The translations under genes and the position numbers were made by a program. The notes beneath the pieces are model-generated. The model was not told the origin of the DNA, made no database searches, and saw only the letters and a program-made list of their open reading frames with translations. Shown here piece by piece: positions 50,201 to 63,648 of a DNA stretch of 64,000 nt. Positions within the stretch are counted from its first letter, which is position 1. Every line of letters begins with the position of its first letter. This DNA is from Epiperipatus broadwayi (taxonomy: Eukaryota; Onychophora; Udeonychophora; Euonychophora; Peripatidae): contig JAQFVV010012434.1 in the NCBI GenBank assembly GCA_028023455.1, positions 8,585,761 to 8,649,760 of the forward strand, written 5' to 3'.

Positions 50201-52925
50201 AAGCAAATAGTTTATCATCCATAACCAAGTGATTTTCATTTCTTTTGAATCAAAGTTTATTTATGTAGGCATATTTGATCTGAAAAATTATTATTCAAGG
50301 TTTTTTTCCTACACATAATTAAAGACAAGATAAATTTACACTATCAAGACTTAATATTCATATTTTCTTGAAGTGAAAAGAAAGCAATTATTTTATAATA
50401 TTTTAAAAATAAACATCAGCTACTTATTTGAAGTTAATAAATATTATATTCCAATTATATTTGCTATTTAATATGACTTCCAATTAAAGAATTTCAGCGA
50501 TTTTTGTTGAAATTGTGAGTCAGCATTCCATAAGTCAAGTTGACTATAATAAATAAGATTTCTTGAAATAAAGAATTAATGAATTAATTAATGATGGTTT
50601 CTGGTTTATTTGTTGTTATTCACCCTTCTCTTAGAACAATGAGAAGTCATTTTGTCTCACAAAGGCAAATACTTAGCTGTTTAGTTTAGCTGATCATCAT
50701 GTAAATAGCTACCAAAAAGGCTATTTAAAAATTTGAACATGTTTAGCTTCTGACTGCAATAAAAATTTCTGAAGATTGCCCTAATTTTTCAAACTTATAC
50801 CAGTTATCACATGATGTCTGGATAGCAGTATATTCTCCATCATACATTGGAGTTTCTTGATTTAACCGGAAATATTGGAAGAGGTCATCATGGTTATTGC
50901 TGGGAAAAATACTAGATACTAAAATTTTTGAATCAAGATGGTAAAAACTTTATGAATGATGTTTGAAATTGAAGAAAAAGAAAATAATAATTTCAGTCTT
51001 TTTTAATTGCTTTACTTTTATTTCTGGGTTTTGAAATAGTATTACAAACATTTAAAATAAATAAATCATAAAACTATAAAGCTCTCAGATATTTATTTCA
51101 ATCAAATTTAAACTGATTTTTTTTTTAATAAATAATATTACTTAATAAATATTCTAGCAAGAATCAATCTTTTCTAAATCTAAATTCAAAGACATAAACT
51201 CACACATGCACACAAAATGTAAAAAAAAAACCTTCATTCTGCACATTAATAAAAATCTAATCTAAATATAGTTGCTTTACCTCCAAATATTTTAGTGTAG
51301 CAATGTTAAATTTATAATACTAATCTTTATTTGGTGAAATTAGTTATTTTATGTGTGAGTACTTCTGCCAGTTTATACTATTTGATATATTTGTTTTTTA
51401 ATAAAAATAATGACAAAATAAACATACACATTTTAATACAAGCATTGGGAAACCATTAGATAAAATGCTTTACAAAATTATATATATATATATATTAAGC
51501 ATTAATATGAGAGACTGTTAAACAGGTTATTGATTATATTCTGTGCTATACAACCAATGACAGCGGTGAATATATTTGCTTAACTATAAAAATTAAAATC
51601 AATAAAATTTTTACAGTTTTTTAAATATAATAGCCAATTTACAATGATACTGGAAGGTTACAATATAGTTAATATTAATTATCATTTCTCAGAAGTTACT
51701 TTTTTAGAGGAAAAAGAAAAAAAATTTGTTTTTTTAACATTGGCTATTTATGTATAAGATAAAGATGTGAATATCCAACCATATACTGATGCATGCAGCA
51801 ATCCGATATCTACTATATCATTGGCAAAGACTGAATCATATTATAGTCATTTTTTTATTTTTAGATTCAGTAAATCAAAACTTATTTGAAACAATTCAAA
51901 TTAATCTATGAATTATTTTTTTAGCTAGTAGTAGCTATTTGGGTTACATAACTAGCCGTATTGACTATATAGGATATTATCTGGAAGAAAAATCCCGTGC
52001 TTCTTTGTAACTTCAAGAAAGATAGTGTGAATAAATTTAGTTATGATAACAAAAATAATGGAGAACATTAAACTTATGGAGTTTGCAGAAAAAAAAAACT
52101 GTATATTATGAATTTCTTTCTTTGACAAAAATACTAAATGGACATATAGCAGAATTGGATTAGATTTTGATTAATAGAAAGTATGTATTTCAATACATTA
52201 ATATTCTTAATAGATTCAACACAGGAAGTGATTATCAATTAGTGAAAGGTAAGATACTTGTTAATGCAATGCTAGAGAAATGAAAATTATTCATAAAGAT
52301 TAGTACTAATAGACTTTGATGATGGTTCAGACTTGGTTGAAATCAATAAGAAATATAACTTATAAAAAAATTTTAACTGAAACATATGAAAAAAGAAAGA
52401 AAAAATATGAAAATATTTAAAAATGATTTATTAAAAAGATTTGAATATTTGAAATTCTATAATAATGATAATTAGAAAAGAAATTGATAAAAGGAAATTA
52501 GCTAAATTAACAAAAAAAAAAACAATATTTTGATATTGGAAGGAAAGTTATTTCAAACAATAGGAAAATAAGTCAGCATTATAGTGAAGCTGGGAACTAC
52601 GCTATATTAAAGTTAACTACTTCAATTATTTTCTTTCTAATAAAAAATATAAACTAATAAACAAAATGTAAATAAGCAGACAAAAAAAATTAAAATTTAT
52701 AAATTTATTACGTTCTATGATTCATGGGCAATAATTTTTCCATCTGACTTCCATGCATAATCATAGTTTTTTAAAACAAAAATGTAAATATACTTTACAG
52801 TATATCTCAAGTACCATACACAATCATATTTATTATTATTTCTTAGAGCTATGTTGAAAGCACATAACTTTTATTCTTCTTTTATTTTCTAAGTGAAATG
52901 CTTAATGTTTCACAAAATTTTAGAA
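47264..52925. other. AT-rich region after exon 8; no final cyclin H exon found
   Basis: Looked through for an acceptor followed by the acidic tail expected in insect cyclin H, without success. Around 48060-48130 and 48340-48560 the sequence is less AT-rich but has no motif I can name. Confidence 0.45.
48641..48755. repeat. Tandem duplication, 57-bp unit, two copies
   Basis: AGGAATTTATTTCTATATAA at 48641 recurs as AGGAATTTATTTCCATATAA at 48698. Each is followed by GGT, a TTTTAAGATCTATACA phrase and TTAATTAAT. The copies differ at a few positions. Confidence 0.9.
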
Positions 52926-53178
52926 CACACTAAAAGTTGCATCACATGATCACCATTTTCTATATGCTTGCTCATAACTATTATTAAACAGGCAAAACTC
53001 TCCATACAGTAGTGCCACTCAGTGCAAGCCAGAGTAAGTTAGTCTGGGGATATTGGATGAGTAGGCACTAGATAGGGATTTTATGCACAAGCCTTCTGGC
53101 ATCCATTGATTACTCTGGTTTGCACTGAGTGGCACTACTGTATGGAGAGTTTTGCCTGTTTAATCACACTAAAAGTTG
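52926..53178 (+). repeat. Family P copy with 14-bp target duplication
   Basis: The element (52940-53164) is flanked by CACACTAAAAGTTG (52926-52939 and 53165-53178). It starts CATCACATGATCACC, has a left arm of about 45 bp and a complete right arm, and ends GGAGAGTTTTGCCTGTTTAAT. It shows the terminal leader and both outer arm ends very clearly; most of the left arm and the centre are deleted. Confidence 0.94.
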
Positions 53179-53368
53179 TTACTGATGTAAAAACATCAAA
53201 GCAATAAGATTTTAATTTTTTGATAACAAGGTCACTATCACATTGCTATACAAGAAAAAATTATTGAAAGAAAAGAATATCATTCATCAACATATTTAAT
53301 AATGAAGAAAATCATTTAGTTATTTACTTTATTTAATTCCAATAAATTATGACTTCTCAGAAAACAAT

Positions 53369-53608
53369 GTAATTCAATAAACAATAATACATACTGAGCA
53401 TATTCTAAGAATAGCTTGTTTAATGCTTTAAAATATATATGCTAGATATATCTAAATAGCATGCTGTCGACTAACTAGTATTATAACTACCAATTAGTCG
53501 AAAGCATGCTCAGTATATTATTTAGATGTATCTAGCATATATATTTTAAAGCATTAAGCAAGCTTTTCTTAGTATATGCTCTGTACGTATTATCATTTAT
53601 TGAATTAC
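53369..53608. repeat. Large hairpin, arms about 115-120 bp with almost no loop
   Basis: GTAATTCAATAAACAATAAT at the left end pairs with ATTATCATTTATTGAATTAC at the right. Inside, TTTAAAATATATATGCTAGA pairs with TCTAGCATATATATTTTAAA. The axis is near 53488. Mismatches are scattered, so this is an aged palindromic element. No flanking duplication found; not related to family P by sequence. Confidence 0.9.
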
Positions 53609-53960
53609 TTTATTTTAAAAAAAAATAAAAGTACAGTAGTTGTTTTTTTTTTTATTGTTTCAGTGAATGAATGAATGAACACATATTCAGTAAAATATAT
53701 GTAAATGTGTTTCTTCAAATTTATTATTTAAAAATTTTGTTTATACTATAATTTTAATTTATAGGTGTATGCTACTATATATAGAAAAAAGCATCTGTGA
53801 TATATGTGGGTGTGTTGAAAATTATTGTATACTTGTAGTTCAATAAACAATACATATTTTATTCCAATCAGAGTTTCTCAACAAACCATGAGCTATTATA
53901 TGCTGTATATGTTTGTATGTGAGGGAGGCTTGGAATTAAATATAGTGTAATTAACAATTC
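53609..53960. other. Intergenic, no gene
   Basis: AT-rich. The phrase TTCAATAAACAATA near 53839 also occurs in the hairpin just upstream (about 53372). Confidence 0.45.
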
Positions 53961-55430
53961 TACTGTATTACTAAAACAAGGATGATATTATGAAGTGCAT
54001 GGAAGAGTTCTACTATAGTAATAAAGAACAAGAAAACAAAGTAACCTCTAAATTGCCAAACATTTTAAATGAAGACATAAAACATGCAATTAAATCTATG
54101 AAGAAAAAAGAAATGGTGAAATTATTATTGATATCTTTAAAAGAAGCAAATGAAGGAATAAAAGAAATTGTTGGTAAAACTGCATACCAAAAGTCTAAAC
54201 AATGAAGATTTACCATGATGATTGAATGAATCCAGTAATGATATTGATATAGAAAAAGGATGAAAAAGAAGATTTAAAAAATGGCAGACATCAATCTTTT
54301 AGCAGTTTTATTCAAAATCTTTACTTAGATCATTTCAACTTATCTACAATGAACTTTGATCTCAAAAAAATCAAGAAATTAAGCTGAATTAAAAGTGATT
54401 TTAGCGTTATAATTACAGCTAAGGAATAAAAAAAAAGGAAGTTGTAGAAAGAACCAATCAGTATTGAAAATTATGAAAAGACATGTAATTGTAGGCATTT
54501 CTGTGATGATTAAAGTCTTATTCTATCTAGATATAGATTTAGGATATTGGTATATTCTGAAGAATATTTATCAGAGTAAAACAGCAGTAATAAAATTAAC
54601 ATTGATATGAATGTATGATAAAGTGATTCCATATTTCTAAAACTTTTTACATTAATTTTACCAAGATGTATTTAGTGATTTGAATTGTAAACCAAATAAA
54701 TAGAAATTATTTAAGTTATCTAAGTTTTGCAATGAGGTTGTTTTTGCAAATAATGCTTCAAAGCTTCAGAAAAGATTACAGAAAGTTGTGAGATGAAAGC
54801 ATAATAGTAGGGCTAAAATGCTAGAAAGATTGCAGTAGTGTTCAATGGCTTTCACAAATTGATAATTATGAATAAGAAGAAAATAACATGTACAAAGAAC
54901 TTAATCAGATATTAATCCGAATCCAAAGAATAATGAATAAAATTAATTATAAAATTAAACTTGGCTGGTATACTTTTAATGGAAATAATTTATTATTAAA
55001 AGAAAATATGCCTATGTGCTTAAAAATGAAGCTTTTTAATAGATATGTAATACCAATTTTTATACATGAATCTGAGACATGGTGACTCAAGAGAAAAGCA
55101 ATACCGAGTTATCTGATCATGCTTGTCATGGAAAGAATTAAGAGGCTGAAATGGAGCTGGAATAAACATCTATTTCTTGAAGAGATGGCATTAAATGAAT
55201 AATTGAAGTCTTTAATTTGTTTCAATAAATTGTAAAAGATTTAGAAAGCGACAACATGTAAAGTGAATGCACGAGATAAGGAAATCTTTTGAAATAATAT
55301 GCAGACAAAAAATTATGGATCGGAGAAATTGCATTATACTTCCTGCAATATATAATTATATAATTGGTAAATGTTTATTATTTCATCTAAAAATACATCA
55401 TTATTTAATAAAACTAATAAGCAGAGATGT
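53960..55430 (+). mobile_element. RTE-type LINE reverse transcriptase relic
   Basis: Broken + strand frames run in the order of an RTE-type ORF. EEFYYSNKEQENKVTS (about 54003) is followed by LNEDIKHAIKSMKKKEMVK (54068-54125), the start of the reverse transcriptase. Later come YWYILKNIYQSKTAVIKLTL (about 54550) and FANNASKLQKRLQKVV at about 54743-54790, where the catalytic ADD box has become ANN or lies in a damaged stretch. KIKLGWYTFNGNN, MPMCLKMKLFNRYVIPIF and HESETW (54950-55081) form the thumb region with the Y-G-A-E-T-W pattern. After a stop the sequence continues to about 55400 as the C-terminal region with KRLKWSWNKH. Dead. Confidence 0.8.
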
Positions 55431-58400
55431 TTTTCATCTTCACCATTTATTTATCTTCATTTTCCCATCACTAAGTACAATAATTTATTTTTGATACTCA
55501 TCAAAGTCAATACTATATATATATGTAAATTATTTAATAAATATGGAAACTCCATTACAGAAATGAAATTAAAACCATAACCAAGCCTGTATTAAAGTAC
55601 AGTAACAATCAGACCGGTTCTGCAAGCTGAAAGAAACAATAGCAAACTTGTCCAAGCTATACTACTGATCAAAAGATGATCGCTTTTGATTAGTTGCTCA
55701 CATTATTATGTATGAGCTAGTAGCTAGAAATTATAACTACAAGAGTTGAGATACAATGTATAACAACATTTTATATATATTTTTTCACAACTTGATTATT
55801 TAACAAATCCTATAAAAAAAAAAAATTATATGTCAAACATATTTCTAAAAGTAATTGAAATTTAACTTTATTAACTTTGATTACAAGAAAATTTGAATTA
55901 AGTAATTTGTGTATTCTTAATAAGAAAAATTTTACTTGTAGTTATTTGTTTCTTCTTTTTTTACTATTAATGGTACAAGAACTTCATTTTACCCATCCCT
56001 GTTTACTACATTCTAAAAGAGTGCATTTATGATGTTGAATAGTAAATTTTATAACAGTTTTTTTTTTTTAAAGAAAAAATTAATATTTTATGCATATACT
56101 ATATATAACAATAAAAATAATAAATATAATGGTAATTTATTATTTTTATTGTTATTACAATAGTTGTTAATTAATCGACATTTTATTTGTAATCCAAAGA
56201 TTAATTAAAACTTCTAATAAAAGTCTTCCACAATTTATGATTTTCTATTGCTTGTTTTAATATTTTGCAGTTGATTTATGTAAGTGATATAAGATTTTCA
56301 TATCATTTTCCATGTATTTTTTTCTCTATTGTTTTTCTGCTTAAGTTGTAATGTCTCAATATGATCTTAATTTTAGAGGTAATCTTATCGTTTAAATTTT
56401 TTTCTATCCTTGCGACTCCATTCCTCTTCATCCTCACAACTCAAAAGTCTTCAGTCTCTTAAGATCATTAGTTAAGAGTCTAAGTCTCCATTTTATAGGG
56501 CAATTGTCAAATGTAGGGCTTCATAATTTTTTGCATAGATTGTGATCCAATATTCTTTGATGTTAAAAATGATTAATTATGAAAACTCTATTTTGTCATA
56601 ACTATTATGCTTCTTTATATATATATATATATATTCTAACCTGGTCCGTTTGCATCCTCACCTCCGGGCAGTATATTATATTAAATAAAACGGGTTCTAG
56701 CTCAGTTAATAATTAATAAATGAAATATTCTACCTTAATACTAAAATGTTCCACTAGCTCAAATTTAAAATACGAATAAGGTTCAGTTTATAAAAAATAA
56801 ATTAAAAATATTTAATATTTTTATGAGACTTGGAAGTGAAAATACAGGTGACAAGATAGATTACATTGAGCCAATATCCTTCAGGATACTACTTCAATGG
56901 CATAAGAACACTATTCCCCCTATTACTATTTCAAATAAATAAACTTATAGTATTCTTACGACTTTAATAAATCCTATTCACTAAGATTAAGCTAATAATT
57001 AAATCTTAATCTTCTATTCATAATAATTTAGCTCTATAAAATCTCAGGTTTATAAATGTATTCTAAGTTAATAAAAATTACGGTAATAAAACACGATAAG
57101 GGAATTTTATGTCATATTCTACTACACTTAAACCAATAATAATAAACACTAATAATATTCTTCATTGTATTGATTAATTCTGTATATCTTCACTTTACTA
57201 TAATCTATTACGATAAATAAAAATAATAAAATATCATAATATAATCTTTTATTTTCATATAAGAATGTAATAAATATGTGGTAGTATTAGATAATCTGAC
57301 AAGTATATGTGTGGCAAATAAGAGCATCATATATCAATGTATCATTATAATAATTAATTTCTGACCTTAAGATAATGTAAATGTGATTACTTAATAAATA
57401 GTCCAATTCTTAAAATAATTCTTTATTTATTTCTGTGCAAAAAATATTGTGTTTAATTTTATTGACTCTGTGTTTAAATTCATGAAGATGGAAAAAAATA
57501 ACAAACCAAACACACAAATTTTGAGAAAACAAATTTTAACAAAGTTTATTATAATATTAACAACATAACAATTTATTTACAATATGTACATTTAAAACAT
57601 CTTAAAAATTTGCACCATTATACATTCTTTATATTCGAACCTCGTTAAGTCTTTACTCTGACTTAAATCAAAAAAAATGATAAAATAATACAATATTAAT
57701 CCCTGTTTGATCAATCTTATATAATAAAAAAAATTACATTTATTTAATGCTTACTCAAAATATATTTTACATCCTTTAGTTATTATTCAAGTATGCTTTT
57801 TTTTTTTTTTTTATTAAACATCTATAGAAACATAGTACGGATAAACATAAAATAATACTAATCGAAAAACATGGATATCATTTTTATTAGACAATTTCAC
57901 TCGCAATATTAACGATATCATGTAAAATATCTATTGATAATTTATTTCTAAATTATGGATACTATTGTTCACTACACTGTATTTATTAACTATAATACAT
58001 TCCATTATAACAATATTATAGTACTATATAATTATAACTACTAATACATTCTCTATTATTGAATAAATATAAATTGTACCTAAACTTATTGTGTAGATTG
58101 TTTTTTACTTTATAGAATTATATTAAAAATATGCAGTACTCAATTTAAAAATTGAAATAAATATTTTAATATTATTTAATATTTCAAAAGCAACTTTGCT
58201 TTACATATTTTATTCTTAAGATCTTATATTTATTTCCAAAATAAAATAAATCTATAACATATTTTATGATTCTTTCATTTGAAGTTCATTGGATTTTCAA
58301 TTCCAATTCATACAAATTCTATTTCTTCATACAAGTAAATGAACTCATCTCATTCCAAACAATTGCATATCTTTAACTCTAAATCATCTATTATTTTCTT

Positions 58401-61400
58401 TTAAGTATACCGTACTGTACGATGTAGCTACTTTTTGGAAATCTAGATAACGAATAGATTTGTAGGATAGGAAAGAAAAACTAGAGTATAACTCATATTG
58501 AATAAACATATACCATGGCACAGTGTTTTTATAAAACTAGAGGCAAGACCTATTCTGTCTAATGTCCTCAAATACTATAAATGATGTCAAGCTATTCCTT
58601 CGGCTTTATTGAACATCAATACTCCAAGAAAAATGAACACTGTGCAAAATAAATATACAATTACAGGGCTTTGTTAACTGCGTTGCACATTCACAAATAT
58701 TATAAAATACTATTCACATTCCCTAAATATTCTAACTTAATAATCTCCTGTATTCATGGTCATCATATTACTAATACCAGGTCACTATCCTATTCTTATT
58801 TCCTAAAGATTTATCAGGTCTTACATCAACAAATTACTAGCTTGCATATTCAAATAATAAACAAAATTCAACTATAATTAGAGCAATCTTGCTAATCCAT
58901 AAGAAAAGTTTGCTTTACTTTCTTATTCTATATTCTAAACCATATACAAACTAATCAGATAATACTTGAACATCCAATAATATGAAAGTTTTTTTAAAAA
59001 GAATCACATAAATATTTATTATCATGTTAGGTTATATTACTAGTATAAAATCATAGTATGCATATTCCCAAATAAATCCTGATCTCATAATGTTTAAAAA
59101 TGTTGTATAAAATGTGTTTACATATAATTAAAACATTTATACTTCATTCATTATTATTCATAGGCAATCTAAAAAGAAAACAAAATATACATCATAAAAT
59201 TATCAATATTCATTAACTATTACCAAGTGACATTATCTCATCATTATCACTTTTTGCAGTCTTCTTTTCTCCAACTAGATATAACATCGCATACATAAAA
59301 AAAAAATATACATCCATGCTTCTATTTAAATGTTCTCATTTAAACTATTAAATATTATATTATAGAATTTTAATGTTATCAATAGGTTAATGTTCGTGTT
59401 CCTAATCTTTTAAAACAGAAAATTTACACTTTACCTAAGTTAATAAATAAATAAAAAATCAAGACTATAATTACGTATGTCTTCAATTGACGAAGGTTCT
59501 TAATAAAATTCAATAAAATGTTCATTTATTTTCTCTCAAGTTTTTTTTTTTTAAAATATTCTCCTCAAAACCGCTTTGCTACACCTCCTCCGTTGCTATA
59601 ATGACGAATAAGACAATATATTTCCGGTATTAAGAGCCGTCCGAATTTCCGGTATACACAATATCTCAGGTTTAAAAAAAAAAAAGAATAATAAAAATAT
59701 TATGACGTCTTGAAATCTAAAAAATAAAATAAAATAATCATCAATCTATTGTGGAATAGTTAATAAAATAACTTCTATAGTCCAGAATGATGATTATTGA
59801 AATCATAATACTAAAAAATAATACGTGAAGCTTCTTAAATTTTCCCATATCGGCGTACTGATGCATCCTATTCTGTTTGGCTTAACTTAATCTATCCGAT
59901 AAACTTTTGCGCAATATAAATATATTTCCATGGTTCCATCCTTTTATTTAATCATATATTCACTTTCTTTATAGGTTTCTTCCTTAGTAAATTTATTTCC
60001 ATTTAGTACTTATTTTCAGCGTTTCATTATTGTCTTAATTTTCAGGTTTTCCAAACAAACTTTTATAAGTGCGTATTAACCCTTTTAGACTAGGTTTTTT
60101 TATAATATATACGCTTTAGTAAATATTCTCCGTGAGTTTTTCCTAAATAATTTTTTGTAAATTTTTTTTTTTAAATGTTTCCTTCAAAAAGGATATAACA
60201 TTTGCTCTTTTAATATGATATTTCTATAAAATTATCATAAAGTATACTTGTCTTATTGCTTCTTAACCTTAGACAAGCTTATCTTACTATATAAAAATAA
60301 TGCATCTTTACTTTTAGACAGCAAACAGTTTTTCCATTTAAGTTTCTTGTACAATGTCCATACTGCTATTTTATTCATTAGAACAGTTCTCTTGTTCAGC
60401 ATTAATGAAACTGTATCAACAAATATTATATACATTTTTAAAATATTATAAATTGTATATATTTTACTTTTTGGTATATCCATTTTATTATCGCGAAGTT
60501 CTAAATTAGATTTTGATAAAATGCTCCTGGTAAGAAAACTTTTTAAAACTAGCAACACATATTCAATGAAGTTATTAAAATATTTTAGTTTACACTCGTT
60601 TTTTGCAAAATATTTTTAAAATAATACCTATTAGCTTTTGCAAATAAAATTATAAGAGAGCACTAAAATTGACTAAAATAATAAAAATTTAAAAATTACA
60701 ATCACTTTGATAGCTTCTGATATGATTCAGCTACCTTTAATACATTATTAATCACCACTGATAAATCAACTGCAACGGTATTTATAAGAATACCTTATCC
60801 TATCGGTTGATTCTTTTAGTTTGATATCAAATTTGCATAATGTTGCAAACTTACACAATTAAATTTCAAAATAAAAATTTATGATGTATTAAAACTTTAA
60901 AAAATATTATTTAAAATATAACTTTTAAATCAATTATTACTTTACTAAATTACTTAAATATTTAAAAAGACTTATAAAAATAATATTTAATAATTTATCC
61001 CACTTTTAATATTTAATTTATCTATTTTTATTTAAACAAAATATTTAACTTTTTTTTTTATTAGCAGTACTTGTCTTTATTATATTATTTAAAACATTTT
61101 ATATGATAGTTAACTTAATATTTAATATTTGCTTTATGCTAGGTAATAATTCTATCCAATTCTATAATGCAATTTTACAATACTTTGAATTTGACTAATC
61201 TAAATTCTAGCAAGCAAGTGTGTGTAACTATTATACAGGTCACATGGTTAATAATCAAGACAGACTATTTCTGATTTCTCTCTGTCTGGGAATAAATAAA
61301 TTGCTACACTTATTGTATTAAATAAAATACAGTTATATAATTTGGAAGAATAATTTGGAAAATATGGAATTAAATATAATTTTCACTACCATAAAACTTT

Positions 61401-61909
61401 TTTTAAATATACGATATTAATTATGATTATTAAATATGATTATAAATTTAAATATAACATTTACTTAAATATAAGTTTAAAACTATTAAAATTGAACTTT
61501 TAAATATACTTTTAAATATTTATAGCTGAGTTATTTATTATGGCCAGCTTTTGCAACCATATGTACTAATATTTTTAGCTTTATTTAACTGTTCTTAAGT
61601 GATTCATTATAATTTTATGCATTACATATTTTCTTTAGCTTTAAAATGTACTTTAAGATATTATTAACAAAATATAATTAACACATCAAGAGAACATATT
61701 CTAAAATTTAAAATTTTTACTAATTTACTATGATAAGCTATTTCTGACCTATAGAAAATGGCACAATATATAGTTCTTTTTTTTAGCACTTATTTGATTT
61801 AGATATTCAAAATGATTACTTTATTACACTAAATCATTTTCTACTTAATTTTAATATCTTTATGAATTTTGGATATTACTATTGCCTTGGACTAATGAAT
61901 GTTAGTTCT
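55431..61909. other. Long AT-rich stretch without supported genes
   Basis: Short open frames here show no domains. Small less AT-rich islands occur at about 56637-56705 and 59560-59680 (with ATTTCCGGTAT twice, near 59620 and 59647), but they match nothing I recognise. Confidence 0.45.
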
Positions 61910-62390
61910 TGCAATATTTATTATCATGTTGACTAACTTTGGGTTTTCTCTCCAATACTGATCATTCTCAAATTTAACTATTCGATAGATTTGTCTATCT
62001 ATTTTCAGTTCAAACTTTATGTGGTCTATGACCTTTTTTATACAGTTTTTGCAAACATATTAAATAAATTGGTGAGAAGCAACCTTCTCTAATTTTTCCC
62101 CTGACATCTGTTTCTTTAGTTAAATCCTCTTTTAGTGTTTTTGTTCTATTTCTGTATAGATTAAAAGTATTGTTCATAATATGGTTCAGGCAGTCTATTT
62201 TTTCCCATGATTGGGAATAACTTATACCAAACAATTCAGATACAAGCTTTTCCATATCCAATGAGCAGACATAGGGAAGTCTGTTAAAATTTAGCATTCT
62301 TTCTCTTAATAATAACAATCTGACTATTATCTTTTGTAAATATATTTTTCTAAATCTGAATTGATTATTATCAAATGAATCCAATGTATT
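61910..62390 (-). mobile_element. LINE reverse transcriptase relic, third lineage
   Basis: A minus-strand frame of 124 codons (62384 to 62010) is open across the fingers and palm of a LINE reverse transcriptase. NQFRFRKIYLQKI corresponds to the Q-x-G-F-R-x-G-x-x-T block. RLPYVCSLDMEKLVSELFGI corresponds to motif A, where the usual F-x-D-x-x-K-A-F has become SLDMEKLVS; an aspartate is retained, but the helix after it is altered. MNNTFNLYRNRTKTLK and GKIREGCFSPIYLICLQKL follow as the Y-x-x-Q-x-x and G-V-R-Q-G-C-x-L-S-P blocks. The frame is open but clearly degenerate and lacks the YADD part. Weak continuation to about 61910. Confidence 0.75.
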
Positions 62391-62556
62391 GATAATTCAA
62401 AGAATTGTATATCATATATGCACGTGCATAATTGTGAAGTACCAATAAATTAGCAATTCATCCAGCCAATCCTAAATGCTGTAAATAAATATATTTTAAA
62501 ATATAAGAATTTCACACAGAATTTGAATTTTCACATGAATAATTTCATCTGATAGG

Positions 62557-62668
62557 TAACAATCCTTTTCATCCACCAATATGATAATTATGGGCAAACA
62601 TTATTTATCCTGTAACAATCCTTTTCATCCCCCAATATGATAATTATGGGCAAACATTATTTATCCTG
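62557..62668. repeat. Tandem duplication, 56-bp unit, two copies
   Basis: TAACAATCCTTTTCATCCAC... (62557-62612) is followed at once by a second copy (62613-62668) that differs at one visible base (CACC versus CCCC). Recent slippage or unequal exchange. Confidence 0.95.
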
Positions 62669-62885
62669 TAATTTTTAATATTTAATGAATTAATATTGTT
62701 TAAATAAATATAACCAACTGCACTAGATTCAATTATTCAAAACAATCATTTCATTTTTATTATATATATTTATAGTTAGTGCATATATAACTATATAATT
62801 CAAATGAAATATTAAACAAGCATCCATAATACTTACCTTTAATTGCTTTTAAAAAAAAAAGTTTATCTTATTGTTTATTTATTTT

Positions 62886-63648
62886 AAATTAAACTGAAAG
62901 ACTGCAAACCTCTCACACTTATTAGCCAATCAGGTGTTATTAATAGCGATCAAATCGTAAATACAAGACAGAGAATTTAACAAGAAGAGGGCATCCACCC
63001 TCCTCTTTACTTGTCTTTCTATATATCCAAGCCAGTCTGAAGTACTTAGATTTGAAAGCGTGAATCTTCAAACATATTCACATTTAATTCACTGAGTTTA
63101 AATTACAAACATACAGCATGAAATCCTACAATTTACTATGCAGTAGTTTTTAGATGTTATAACTTGCAGTAACGTATGTAAATAATATTTAATTTATAAA
63201 GCGCAACAGTATTTGAAATTAAACTGAGAGACTGCAAACCTCTCACGCTTATTAGCCAATCCGGTGTTATTAATACTGTTTGCATTTTATAAATTAAATA
63301 TTATTTACATATGTTACTGCAAGTTATAACATCTAAAAACTACTGCATAGTAAATCGTAGGATTTCATGCTGTATGTTTGTAATTTAAACTCAGTGAATT
63401 AAATGTGAATATGTTTGAAGATTCACGCTTTCAAATCTAAGTACTTCAGACTGGCTTGGATATATAGAAAGACAAGTAAAGAGGAGGGTGGACACCCTCT
63501 TCTTGTTAAATTCTCTGTCTTGTATTTACGATTTGATCACTATTAATAACACCTGATTGGCTAATAAGTGCGAGAGGTTTGCAGTCTCTCAGTTTAATTT
63601 CAAATACTGTTTGCGCTTTATAAATTAAATATTATTTATTTATTTTAA
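62886..63648. repeat. Large near-perfect inverted repeat, arms about 325 bp, loop 59 bp
   Basis: Left arm 62886-63213 and right arm about 63273-63600 are inverted copies with only a few differences. The loop (63214-63272) is a third copy of the outer end of the arm (ACTGCAAACCTCTCAC, TTAGCCAATC). Beyond the right arm, 63601-63640 repeats the inner end of the arm (ACTGTTTGCGCTTTATAAAT). The structure therefore reads Y-Z-X-Y then inverted X-Z-Y-X, where Y-Z-X is one unit. The 14-mer TTTATTTATTTTAA occurs at 62874-62887 and 63635-63648, possibly a target duplication, though it is low-complexity. Confidence 0.92.

Noticed and set aside
56690-56790. tRNA-like A box (TAGCTCAGTTAA)
   Set aside because: No convincing B box at the right distance and no cloverleaf.
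60248-60558. Overlapping open frames on both strands
   Set aside because: No recognisable domain, low-complexity composition, no splice or promoter support.
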